Below are positions 9,293 to 19,854 of a DNA stretch of 64,000 nt, piece by piece. Source of the DNA: Eutreptiella sp. 'Long Island Sound 2002' (lineage: Eukaryota; Euglenozoa; Euglenophyceae; Eutreptiales; Eutreptiaceae); the NCBI GenBank assembly GCA_964036045.1, contig OZ038383.1, forward strand, positions 91,051,086 to 91,115,085, in the 5' to 3' direction. Every line of letters starts with the position of its first letter. Position 1 is the stretch's first letter. The notes beneath the pieces were generated by a model. It worked only from the letters and a program-made list of their open reading frames with translations. It had not been told where the DNA came from and ran no database searches. The position numbers were made by a program, and so were the translations under genes.

Positions 9293-11874
9293 ATGGTGAA
9301 CTGGGACGAGGCGGGCAAGACCTGGCCGCAGCCCCACCCCATGCGGCGCGCCTACTGCGTGGTTTGCTGTGGGGGCAGCAATACCGCCACAGCAATCCCC
9401 AGTGCGAAGGTGGCATGCCCGGGAGCTTCGAGCTCCGGGAGGACATGGGCGAGGACCGCCTGCGGGCAGTGGAGGAATGGCTGCGGGCGGAAGGGTATGA
9501 GTACCGCTTCCGCTGCAAGCGCTGGAGGACCTGGACCTGCCCGGACAGGCCCGGCGAAGGGCTGCGCCCCGACGGGATTGAGGAGGACGGGAAGCCTAAC
9601 GAGTACCCGTCGGGCGCCTCGATCAACGTCTCCATGTGGGACATGATGGAGAAGGAGTTCCCGGAGCTGGCAAATGAGCACTGGCTGCAGGGCAGCAGCA
9701 GCAGCGGCGCGTCTCCTGGGAAGGAGAAGCGTTCAGCCGGGGACAGGAAGTGGCGGGAGTACCAGGAGTCCCTGGCCGCCGAAGCCGCCCAAGGCGCCAG
9801 GGGCGGAACCCCAGCCCACAGCCCCCAACAGGCCAATGGTGGTCACCACCCCGGCCACACCACCCTTGGCGACTTCCTGGAAGTCGCCAAGCAGGCCAAG
9901 GCCAAGCCCCGTCCGCTGCTCCTGAGGAAGTCAGGCCCCAGCAGTGACGTGGAGTCGGCCCACCGCGGGAGGACGCCGGCCGACCAGGCCAGCTCCAGCT
10001 GCAGCGTCGCTCCCCACCAAAGGGATGTGGCGCGCGCCTGCGAGCGCACCTGTGGGGTGCCCTGCAACCTTCGGGTTGCCCGGCAACGGGCCACGCAGCA
10101 GAACGCTGCCATGGAGGGCGCCGTTGGCATCGCCCATGAGGAGGCCACCGAGTCGGGCAGAGCCATGGACTACCACGCCTCGACCGTGGCAGCCATCGCG
10201 GCCGCTCTCACGGCTGCGGCCGCCCATGAGGCAGTGGCTGCCCGGATCAGGGGTGAGGTGGCGGCAACCGCCGAGGAAACCCGCCTGACCCAGGAGGCCA
10301 TTGCCTGCAAGGAGGCCGAGGTGAAGGCGCTGGAAGAGGCGCTTGCCCAAGAGAGGGCCAAGAAGGAGGCGGAGGAAAGTGCCCATGCCGAGGCAACGGC
10401 TAAGGCCCAGGCGGACGCCGCCAGGAAGGACGTCATCGAGGCCGCGCGACGGAAGGTCGCTGATGAGAGGGCCAAGACGGAGGCGGAGTTGGCGGCGTTG
10501 GAAGCGGAGAAGGCTCGGCTGCAGCAGGCCCGGGAAGCCGAAGCAGCTCGTGCCCGGGAGGAAGCCGAAGGGCGAGCCGCTGCAGCCACAGCCGCCGCGA
10601 TGGAGGAGGCGGAGGCCAAGCTCCGCCGCGAGACTCGCCCGGGAGGATCCCAAGTGGAGACCCTTCGAAAGCTTTTCGAAGGGGACGCCTCCTCCAAGAT
10701 GACGCTGGACGAGGTCGACACATGCAGCAGTGGGATTGGTGGCCCCACCGCCTACCAACGGAGGAAGGGTAAGTGGAAGACCCCCGAGAGGCCACGGAGG
10801 CCAGCAGGCGGACACCCCCACGACTCCGACCCTTTCTTCACCGCCAGCGACGGGGATGAACGTGGCCGCCGACATCGCCAAGGAGTGGCTGGCGATGGAG
10901 GCGGAGACGTCCCCATGGAGCCGGAAGATGAGGATGAGGATCCACCTCCTCCCTACCGGAGCTCGGAGTCTTCCGAGACCGAGACGCCTAGGTGGGGCGA
11001 CATGGACGAGGATGACGACATGGACTTCGACTACACGAAGAAGCCCTCATCCTCGGACCCACCGAGGCGACCCGGCGGAGGCCAACCGGGACCCCCTGGC
11101 GGAGGACCATCAGGACCCCCTGGAGGACGCCCACCAAGTGGACCCCCTGGAGGCGGACCACGGGGCGGGGGATGACCCCCTGGACCGGGCGGACCCGGCG
11201 GGAGCCCTCCTGGAGGACCCCCTGGGGACCCCGACGACCCACCAGCGGACGGCGACCCAGATGCCACCCGGCGGTGGATTGTCTACCTCCGCAGGAGGGT
11301 CCAGTCCCTCGAGCGCGAGGTAGACACGGGCAAGGGCGAGATGACTCGCATCGCCAGGGTCCCCGCGCGCGCACAGAGAGAGCTGGATATCACCAAGATC
11401 GAGATGGTCAAGAGCGCCAGCGTCGCCACCGCCACCCAGAGGCAGCTGGACATCGCCAGGGCCGAGACCAGGCAGCTGAACAAGGTCGTCAGCGGCCTGC
11501 AGCAGAGGTTGGACGTGCTGGAAGCGCGTGGGAGCGTCCGCAGCGACCACCCACCCCTGGAGTCTGGCTTGTCGGACGAGGGCTGGGGACCCGGACCAGG
11601 TCCAGGCAGACCCCACGCCCCCGGCGGAGCCCCCAGGAGTCCCCCCAGCGCCAGTGCCCCCTCTCTCGGCGCCCCCTCTCACCACAGCGCGGGCCGCCGC
11701 AACGAGCGCGTGCCGCCCGGCAGTGGCAGTGAGGATTGGCGTGATGAGTGGCTCAGCGCGGAGTACCACAACCGCCGTGCTCCACCGCGGACACCGGTAC
11801 CCCCCCTGACGCCCCGCACCAGCCCCGGAGCCAATCCCAATGGCTGGTGGACGTTATGGTGGACTCACGGATGA
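9293..11874 (+). pseudogene. gag: Element B gag, N-terminal ORF (coiled coil and Gly-Pro region)
   Basis: The start is ATGGTGAACTGG, which aligns with the ATG of the other two copies. A C is missing near 9339 compared with them, so the ATG leads into the wrong frame after about 15 codons. The correct frame is then open to 11172. The N-terminal part holds PQCEGG and SFELRED. A long Ala/Glu/Arg coiled coil follows (about 10180-10640), then an acidic patch, a collagen-like Gly-Pro repeat (about 11060-11175) and a shorter coiled coil (about 11280-11530). A TGA at 11173 replaces GGA of element C. The natural end is TGA at 11872, overlapping the next ORF by 35 bases in another frame. The function of this long extension ahead of the capsid is unknown; particle assembly is a guess. 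Confidence 0.8.
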
Positions 11875-13648
11875 GGTCCCCAGAGGAGACGTGGAGTGGG
11901 ATGTCGGCGGAGGTGAGGACCTGGACCTGGACCTGGAGGAGTTCGACATTAGCCCGCCGCGTGGTGTACGACGGGAGGCCGCTGAACGCAGCCGCCGGCG
12001 CTGTGATGAGGAGGCATACATGGAAGGAGTACAGCGTGAACATCTAGGTTCAGCGTACATGGAGGAACCACGGCGTAGCCACGCAGATACCGGGGAGGAG
12101 ATGGAAGTGGCAGCCGTGGGAGTCCGTGGGAGAGGCCGATGGGAACCTCGGTCGACCTCGCGGCCGGCGTTCATGGTCTCTAAGGCCGCGGATGCCGCCG
12201 TGTGGGAAGACTTGAAGGACATCAAGCCCCCCATGTACGATGGCAACCCCCTCAACCTCGACCGCTTCTTAGAGAAGCTGGACGATCGGGGGGTGACCGT
12301 CACTGAGGACATGGATCCCGCAGATGCGGAGAAATATGTCTTCAGACAGTTCAGGTACCGCCTGCCGGAAGTGCTCCAAGAGCTATACTTCGTGGCGACC
12401 AAGGAGGGGAAAATCCAGATCCTCAAGGAAGCCAAGAATTGGCTCAACGAGCAGGAGCGGGTGGACGCTCCGCAGGTGGCTGCCGAGCGGTGGAAGTCCA
12501 TCAAGCTTCAGCATGATGGACGGGAGATTCGCCTACGGGACTGGCGAGACTTCCGAGGGCAATACACCCTCTTCCGCCGCAACGCGGAGGACTGGAACGA
12601 AGATGACGAGCAGGCTCGCCTGCTCTCCATGCTGCCGGAAGCATGGATCAAGAGGGTCACCAAGGAGGAAGCCAAGAGGGCGGAGTCCAACCACACGGTC
12701 AAGATGATGCTCCCGAAAGGGTATCATACGAACGTGGTGGCTTGGACGACGAAGAACGTGGTCCGGGATGTCAAACAGCACTCCCTGCGGAACGCTCTCC
12801 TCATCACCGTCTCGGGCAATCGCGAGAAGACCGCGATGTGGCGCCTTGACGAGTGTGACGTGAGCGGCCAGACCATCTGTCTGCAGGCCATCCCGGCGCG
12901 GATGAGCTGCGACGAGATCCTGGAGTGGGTTGGAGAGGAGGTGCTCAAGGAGTACCAGAACCTCCACCACACCCGCGGGTTGAGGCCCGGCGACCGTGAC
13001 GTCAACTACGTTGGCGAGGGACCTGGCGGGGAAGCTGCCATGGACCCAGCGGGAGCCGATGGCGATGAAGCTCTCGTCGACGATGACGACGACGATGAGC
13101 CTGCCGAGATGGCCGCTTGTGCCTTCGTGGCCAACAACGGCGCGGGGAACAACCAGGGAAGCTGGAAGACCCTGCAGCCGGGTTGGAAGGAGAAGGAGAA
13201 GAGGGACCCCCGCCGCATTGGGAACCCTCCGCTGTCCTTTCGGGAGTTCATACAAGCTCACCCTCAGGGCTGTTTCGTGTGTTATGGGAGGAAGAAAGGC
13301 TTCAACCATGACCACCAAACATGCCCCACCCACCAGGCCGACACGGAGGCCTACAAGAAGGCGCACGGGTCGAAGAAGCGTGCAGCCGCGGGTATCCGGG
13401 AGGCCAAAGTGGAGGTGGACAAGGACGAGCTCTCCAAGCTGATGTCGGTGGGGACCGAGTTAGCCAAGGAGATCCAGGAGATCAAGAGGAACTGAGTCCC
13501 CAGGTCGGACAACAAGAACAAGGAGAACAAAGAGAACGACCAGAACAAGGACAAGGACAAGAAGCCTAGGAAGAGGGGAAGGAAGAAGGGTGTCAACGAG
13601 GTTGATGCGGATGAGAACACCCCTACTTCCACAACTGACGCCCCCTAG
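11840..13648 (+). pseudogene. gag: Element B gag, capsid/nucleocapsid ORF
   Basis: It starts MAGGRYGGL inside the end of the previous ORF and is open for 551 codons. The capsid-like part begins with VWEDLKDIKPPMYDGNPLNL (about 12200-12260), a pattern typical of Ty3-type Gag. An Asp-rich patch lies near 13080. A Cys/His knuckle of spacing CX2CX8HX4C (13271-13324) replaces the usual CX2CX4HX4C. A TGA at 13493 stands where element A has TGG. Beyond it the same frame continues through a Lys-rich tail to the TAG at 13646. The knuckle and basic tail suggest RNA binding in the particle. Confidence 0.85.
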
Positions 13649-13681
13649 CGGAGCCCCTGCAGCCAAGGGCCCCAGCTAGGG
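13643..13681 (+). promoter_or_regulatory. Putative UAG readthrough element at gag/pol boundary (element B)
   Basis: TAG (13646-13648) is the only stop between the gag tail and pol in this frame. CCCTAGC (13643-13649) can pair with GCTAGGG (13675-13681) around an inner GCCC/GGGC stem. The sequence is identical to 4904-4942. Confidence 0.45.
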
Positions 13682-16600
13682 CGGTCGCAGGATGGTGTCG
13701 TGGGAAGCGCCACACCATCCCAGTCGGGAGTCGAAGAGCACAAAGGGATTGCCGCGGGCGGAAGGGCAAGTAAAGGCACGAACCCTTGTACCCGTCCATC
13801 CTTCGCGACCAAGAATGTGTTTGATGTACTTCAAGATCTATCCGAGAGTATCAGAGGATCGCCCGGACTGCAGCTGGATGCTGCAGATGGGCAGCCTGAG
13901 CCCATTGTCCACGACCTGCACCAGTCGCTTATTGAGCTTCTGGAACGGCCGGAGATCCTGAGCTTGCACGCCGTGCGCCGAGTGGGGCGTGAGCGGCAGT
14001 TGCACCTTAAGGTCCGTGCCTTATGCGGGGAATTGGAAAAGGTCTTCGACGTGCTGGTCGACACGGGAGCACAGGTCAGCTTGGTCAAGGCTGGCCTACT
14101 TCCACCACAGTGTTTGACCGATAGTCGGAAACCTGTCAGGCTGAAGGTGGAGAACGGCCAGTACATGGTGGGAGGCACGAAGGAAGCAGCCATCGGGCTG
14201 CAGTTCGTGAACCATCGTGAACTGAGCCGCCCAGACCTCGGCAAGGAAATCCTCCTGCAAGGTTGCTTCTACGAGGCCGAGATGGACTGGGACATGATCG
14301 TTTGGTACGACTTCATGATGGAGACGGACTCCGGCGTTCTCCCGGCCCAGGCCTCCATGACCCTGTACCAGGACGACCAGCTCTCGTGGCTTTCGTCACC
14401 TGAGCACCATGTCGAATGCCAATGGATCCATCCCGAACGCAATCAGCTCGGAGTAGCCGCGCTGGACACTGAGCCAACTGGGCCAGCAAACCAGGAGTAT
14501 GGCGTAATGCCGGAAGTGGCGAGCCGAGTGGTCTGGCCCTGGATGCGTTCTCTTCAGGAACCTCCGCCCATCTGCGGGTTTGTGAGAAGTATTGGAGCGC
14601 ACAGGACTCCGCGTGGAGGAAGCACTGGGGTCCGCATCAGGGCTTGATGTGGATCCATTGCCCCCGTTGGGACATTCCAAGGGCGATAGCGAAGATTCGC
14701 AAGGACCGCTCCAAGGCAGTGCTGGTTGTTCCTATTGGATGCACCGAGGAGGAAAGTACCCGACATTGGGTAGTCTCATTGACCAACATGACCTTAAACA
14801 AGGTCATCCTACCGGCTGGAGAGAGTGTCTATCAGGACGCTAAGGGACAGCCCATGCCACCCCAGAGATGGCCAACGGAATTCCACTATGTGGATGGGGG
14901 CCTTGATCAGGCCGACGCCACGGATTTCGTGTGTGTCAACCGCATCGTAGCGGAGCCATGGCGGCAATGCTTCGCGGTTTCCCCTGTTGACATTGGAGAA
15001 TCGGAAGACCCCCTCACTGGAGAGGAGTTGGATCTGGTTCAGGGGTATATGGATCAGCCCTTTCATGACGGGGGAAGCCAGCGTGAGGGCAAGGGCCAGG
15101 ATAAAGCCTGGTGGGAAGTGGACGCCATCGTCTCTGGTTCCTATGATGGAGATACCTTCGTGAGGAGGGTACTGGACCACTTGTCCAGCCAGGACGAGCC
15201 AATTGGCGGGAACCCACCCACATACGGCGATCTATTCCGAGGCAGGACCAGAGATGGCCCTTTGGGCCACCTGGGAAGACCGCCTGAGCCGAAGCCGAGC
15301 GGGGTCGCTACCCCTCAAGTAAGCTCAGTGGTCCAGGTGCCCGGAAAAGCCAAGGCGGAGTCCGATGATTGCCCCAAGATCCAGGCATTGAGGGCCAGGC
15401 TGAAGCAGAAGTATGGTGATACCTTCTTCAGCGGAAAGCCTGTGTTTCCCCCACCGGTGCGTGGACCGTATGGCGAGGCTAAGATACGACTGGAGCAGGA
15501 CCCCCGTGTGTATCGGCACCGGGAGTTTGCCCTGAGGGGCGAGAGGAAGGAGGCCATGGAGAAGATCGTCCAGGACTTCATCCAAAGAGGCTGGCTCGAG
15601 CCGTGCCACTCCGAATGGGCCTCTCCGTGCTTCGTCGTCCCCAAGAAGGTGGCCGGTGAGTGGCGGCTCGTGGTCGACTACCGCGGCCTAAACGCCCAAA
15701 CGGAGCACGACAGCTATACGCTGCACCTGATTGAGGACATGCTGCAAAAACAACACCGGTGGAGGATCTTCCCGGTGATTGACCTGAAACATGGTTATCA
15801 TCAGATGCCTCTCGCCGAGGAGTCCCCTGCCTGCACAGCCATGAGCACCCCGCTTGGACCTCTCCAGTGGAAGGTGATGCCCATGGGCGTTACCAACGGC
15901 AATGCGGCTTTTCAGCGTATGCTGGAGAACCTGCTTGAGCCGGTACGTGACTGTGCGGACCCCTTCGTGGACGACGTGATCATCGCGTCCAGGGACCCCA
16001 GTACGAGCTACGAGGAGCTCCTGGAGGCACATGAGAGGGACGCCACTCGAGTGCTGGACCTTCTAGTTCGGCACAAACTCACGGGCAGGCAAGGGAGGTG
16101 GTCTTCGCTGGCAACGTAGTCGGGAACGGGCAGCGAAAGCCCATACCTGGCAAGGTGGCTGCGATTGAGCACTGGGAAAAGCTTAAAACAGTCTCTGAGC
16201 TACGGGCGTATCTGGGGTTCTGCAACTACTACTCGGGGTATATCAAAATGTATGCCGAGTATGCAGCCCCCATGATGACCATGCTCAAGGGCAACCGAGA
16301 GGAGACCATTAAGGGGTCCAACAAGGATCTGGTCTGCGATGCTGATTCCGACCGTGCCTTCGAGGGGATGAAGCAGGCGCTGCTATCCGCAGTGGGTCTG
16401 CACCTCGTGGATCCTGACTGAGGGTTCGTCCTGCGCACCGACGCTTCCGACTACGCCGTTGGCGCTGTGTTGGAACAAGTGCTTGACGATGGGAGGCACG
16501 TGCCAGTGGCCTTCTGGAGCCGAGTCCTGGCGGAAGGCCAGAGACGGACGGGGACGCCCCAAGAAAAGGAGGCGTATGCCATCGTCATGGCTCTCAGGAA

Positions 16601-18474
16601 ATGGGCTGGGTACATAGCCCTCCATCCTGTCACCGTCTGCACCGACCATCAGAGTCTGCAGTCGTGGCACAAGGAGCACGTGGACACCCCCTCTGGTCCC
16701 GCCTCCCGACGGGCAAGATGGCATGAGACCTTGGCCAAGTTCGACCTCACGGTTGTGTATATTCCTTGCAAGGACAGTACCGTGGCGGACTGTCTCAGTA
16801 GGTGGGCCTATCCCGCCAGCAAGGGCATGACGGATATCTCTGCCCATGGCGATGAGGCTGGGACCGATGAGGCCAAGAAGATCATTGAAATGGAGCGCCT
16901 GATGGAGGAGGAGGGTGTTAAATGCTTCGTCGTCATGGCTGCGGATGCCCCCCTCGGAACGAGGACCGGCAGAGCGATCAGAGTACTCGCCCCTGATGGA
17001 GCTGAGTCCGGCAAGCACCTCTTCCCTGAATCTTGCCTCCAGGATGATTGGACTGACGACTACGCCAAGTCCGAGGCCTTTGCGCCCGAATATAGGGCTG
17101 TGACCGACCCTGATGACGGGCAGAAGTGGCAAAAGGGGCTGACTGAGGAGGATGGCAAGCTCTACCGGAATGGTAAGCTGCTACCCGGAGTCCCGGTTGC
17201 TCGAGCTGTGTGAAGCTTGGCACCACCACATGCTGCACCCAGGGGTCAAGAAGCAAGCCCTGGACATGCAGCGCCGGTTTGAAATCGACCATATCAATCT
17301 CTACACCGCCATCAAGAAGGTCAGGAAGGGTTGCTCGGTCTGTCAGGCCTGCAATCCCGATAACCGGAACGTCAAGGGGGAAGCCCAATGGACCCCGGTT
17401 CCTGACCAGCACATGGAGAGCGTGGCCATGGACGTCTTCTCCATGCCCGAAGTTCAATTTGGCAAGGAGACCTTTGACTGTGTGGTTCTTTGGGTGGATC
17501 GCCACAGTGGCTACGTAGTAGCCGTTCCGGCACGCAAAAAAGGGTTGCTTGCCAAGGAACCGGCAGTCATGATGATTCGTCATTGGCTGACTGTCTTTGA
17601 CATCCTCCACATCATTTGCAGTGACTGAGGGCCCCAGTTTACTGGTGGCCGGTTCAAGGCTATGTGTTCCCTCATGGGAATACGTCATGCCAAGAGCGTC
17701 GCCTATCTCAGCCAGTCTAACGGCCGGGCAGAAGTGGCTGAACGGCAGCTGTTCGAGAAGCTGCGCAAGATTCACATCACCAATCCACTTCGGAACTGGT
17801 TTGAGGAGATGTGGCCCGCTCTGAAGGCCCATCATGACACCCCCACTCCGGGTGGTTTGTCCCCTCACCAGATTCTGTTTGGCAGGGACCCCCTTGGTCG
17901 GTGACTTCCCTTCCGCCAGCAGCTCAAGAAGGAGCATGCTGAGCGTCAGAAGTCCGCCCCGAGCTCGACAGCGCAGAAGTTCAGGGTGGGAGACCCGGTG
18001 TGGGTGATCAGACCCCGCCCTATGGGCACCCACCGCACCAAAACCTGGTTCACACCCAGAGAGGTGGTCCGCAGGATTGGTGAGGACACCCACCGCATCA
18101 AGGTGGGTCACGGGCAGTTCTGGGAGCGCCACGAGAGTCAACTCCGTGTGCGGGAACCCGAGCTCCGTGGCCAACATGTGTCCCTGGACTACGCCGCACA
18201 TGAGGCTGATTTGGACGACGATTATGCTGAGCAGGACGACTATACTGTCGAGAAGATCCTGGCTCAGCTTCCGAACGCCTCGGCACCCGGAGGCCTGGAG
18301 TTCAAGGTTCGTTGGCGAGGCTATGGGCCGTCCCACGACACCTGGGAACCTGTCTCCTCGTTCGTGCCGCGGGTTAATACTCCCTTCATGGACTACATCC
18401 GCAAGCACAAGACCAAGATCCATGTCTCGGACTTGGCAGCTCTCACCCGGGCGATTGCAGCCAGGGGCGCCTGA
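13649..18474 (+). pseudogene. pol: Element B pol: protease, unknown module, RT, RNase H, integrase, chromodomain
   Basis: Protease: VLVDTGAQVSL near 14050 and DMIVWYDFM near 14293, where other copies have DMIVGYDFM. Unknown module: MWIHCPRWDIPRAI and LVVPIGCTEEE, about 14647-14760. RT (about 15400-16080): VVDYRGLN, VIDLKHGYHQMPL, MGVTNGNAAFQRM and FVDDVIIAS with the catalytic Asp pair. RNase H (about 16430-16800): RTDASDYAVG, EKEAY, CTDHQSL and VADCLSR. Integrase: HHHMLHPG with CSVCQAC (zinc finger), MDVFSM, CSD and NGRAEVAE. A GPY-like segment and a chromodomain (YTVEKIL, VRWRGYG, DTWEP, about 18240-18360) follow. Damage includes a 22-base deletion near 14534, a 26-base deletion near 16086, a frameshift near 17190 and an 81-base deletion near 17908. 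Stops lie at 16419 (CGA in A), 17626 (CGA) and 17902 (GGA). Confidence 0.92.
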
Positions 18475-19843
18475 TCATCGCCCTGAGCTCTCCCCTGATG
18501 CATGTTGAGCGCTTGTGAGGTCGACAGATCGTCTTTTACTTGCTTGCTCTCTTCCATCTTCCGGTGACCTGCCATCGGAGTGGCCATATACCCCCCCCTG
18601 CTGAATCCAAAGGAGGATGGCCCCTCTGTTCAACTTCTATTCGTCACTCCCCCCCTGCTGACTCCTTGGGAAACCAGGCTGGGCGACTGACCTTCACATT
18701 TTCTGAGCTCTTAGGGCCTTGAAGCCCATACGACGTTGCGCAGCGGATGCCGCTGTCATCGGCATTGCGTTTTTTTGGTCTGTGGTCTGGTTCCATGGCA
18801 CTTGCGGAATCCAGACCAGTCGAGGTGTTTCTGCAGACTATATATGGCCTGAACTCAGGCGTTTTCCTGTCCACCCTCCTGCATATGCCTTATCCTAACC
18901 GGGGCGTGGTTTGGCGCTCTGTCCAGAGTGTGTTTACACGCCTATTACCCCGCTTATTGCTTGTCCAGTTGCCTGACTACACTCCCAGCGGTCCGCCACT
19001 GTCAGTCCCAGTGTGAGCCTACCGACTCGCAGACGCACTTGCAGTCGGGTGGCGACCTCCGGTGTTCCTGACCTCGGTCAGTCTGCCTGGGAAACTGGTG
19101 GTTTGAGGAGTCGACGCCTCCGCCAACACTGCATGAGTACTCCCTCATGTAGGGCCTTCGTGGTAAAAGGGCGAGGGAAAAGACGGCCTTGATGCCCGAT
19201 CCCTTAAGGAGGAGCTCGTTCGGCTGTACCACTCTGGACTCGCGTCGTGGATATGGACATGGTGCGCCCGAGGAAGGACCCGTGGGGACTCTCCCCCAGC
19301 CGGCGGGCCTTGGGAGGCTTGGGGTAGCCTGATGGATCTTTGTGGTCGCTTTCGACCTGTGGGACCACCTCGGTCGTCGTGTGTCGCCTATGTTGGCCGT
19401 GTATGCCACTGCCACTGTGGTAGTGACTGTCGCAGCCGGCACCCGGTGCGCCTGGTATGGGTTAACGGGTCCTTTGGATGCCGAACAATCGCCGCCAGGA
19501 CCCGGGACTTGATACTTGATACTATACTTGCAGTTACTAATAGCTCCAGCACCGTACCTGTCTTACCCTGGGATTTGGGCAGCCTAACCTGCAAATCAGC
19601 CTGTATAAGGATGTGACACCCCCCCCCTCAGGGGATGGTCCAGAGATACCCCCCCCCTCAGGGGTGGTCCAGGGATACCCCCCCCCTCAGGGGTTTGTCC
19701 AGGGATACCCCCCCCCTCAGGGGTGGTCCGGGGATACCCCCCCCCTCAGGGGATAGTCCAGAAATACCCCCCCTCCTCAGGGGATGGTCCTCGGTACCCG
19801 CTGCCATGCGTGGTGTTATTGAGCCCCCCCCCCGGTTTGCTCT
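18475..19843 (+). other. Element B 3' untranslated region
   Basis: Non-coding stretch between the pol stop and the polypurine tract. It is homologous to 27199-28683 and 43279-44779. It lacks about 280 bases that the other two have between the GGGCGTGG and CCCAGTTGCCTG sequences (near 18967). Reading frames here are short and not conserved. Confidence 0.7.
19616..19800 (+). repeat. C-rich tandem repeat, about six 28-bp units
   Basis: Units of the form ATACCCCCCCCTCAGGGG plus TGGTCCAGGG repeat about six times just upstream of the polypurine tract. Element C has two units (44675-44740), while element A (28598-28640) and element E (about 62690-62740) have about one each. C-runs alternate with CAGGGG, so each strand holds many runs of three or more C or G. 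Confidence 0.8.
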
Positions 19844-19854
19844 AAGGAGGGGGA
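19844..19854 (+). other. Polypurine tract of element B
   Basis: AAGGAGGGGGA lies directly before the LTR start TGAAGCGG. It would prime plus-strand DNA synthesis. The same tract precedes all 3' LTRs here. Confidence 0.85.

Noticed and set aside
11060-11275. Collagen-like host gene
   Set aside because: The Gly-Pro repeat lies in frame inside gag in all three copies, between two gag coiled coils.
16419-16421. TGA read as a sense codon (recoded genetic code or selenocysteine)
   Set aside because: Other copies have CGA, TGG or GGA at the stop positions, and frameshifts are also present. Plain decay is simpler.
19616-19800. CRISPR-like array
   Set aside because: Units are directly tandem with no spacers, vary in sequence and lie in a eukaryotic retrotransposon 3' region.
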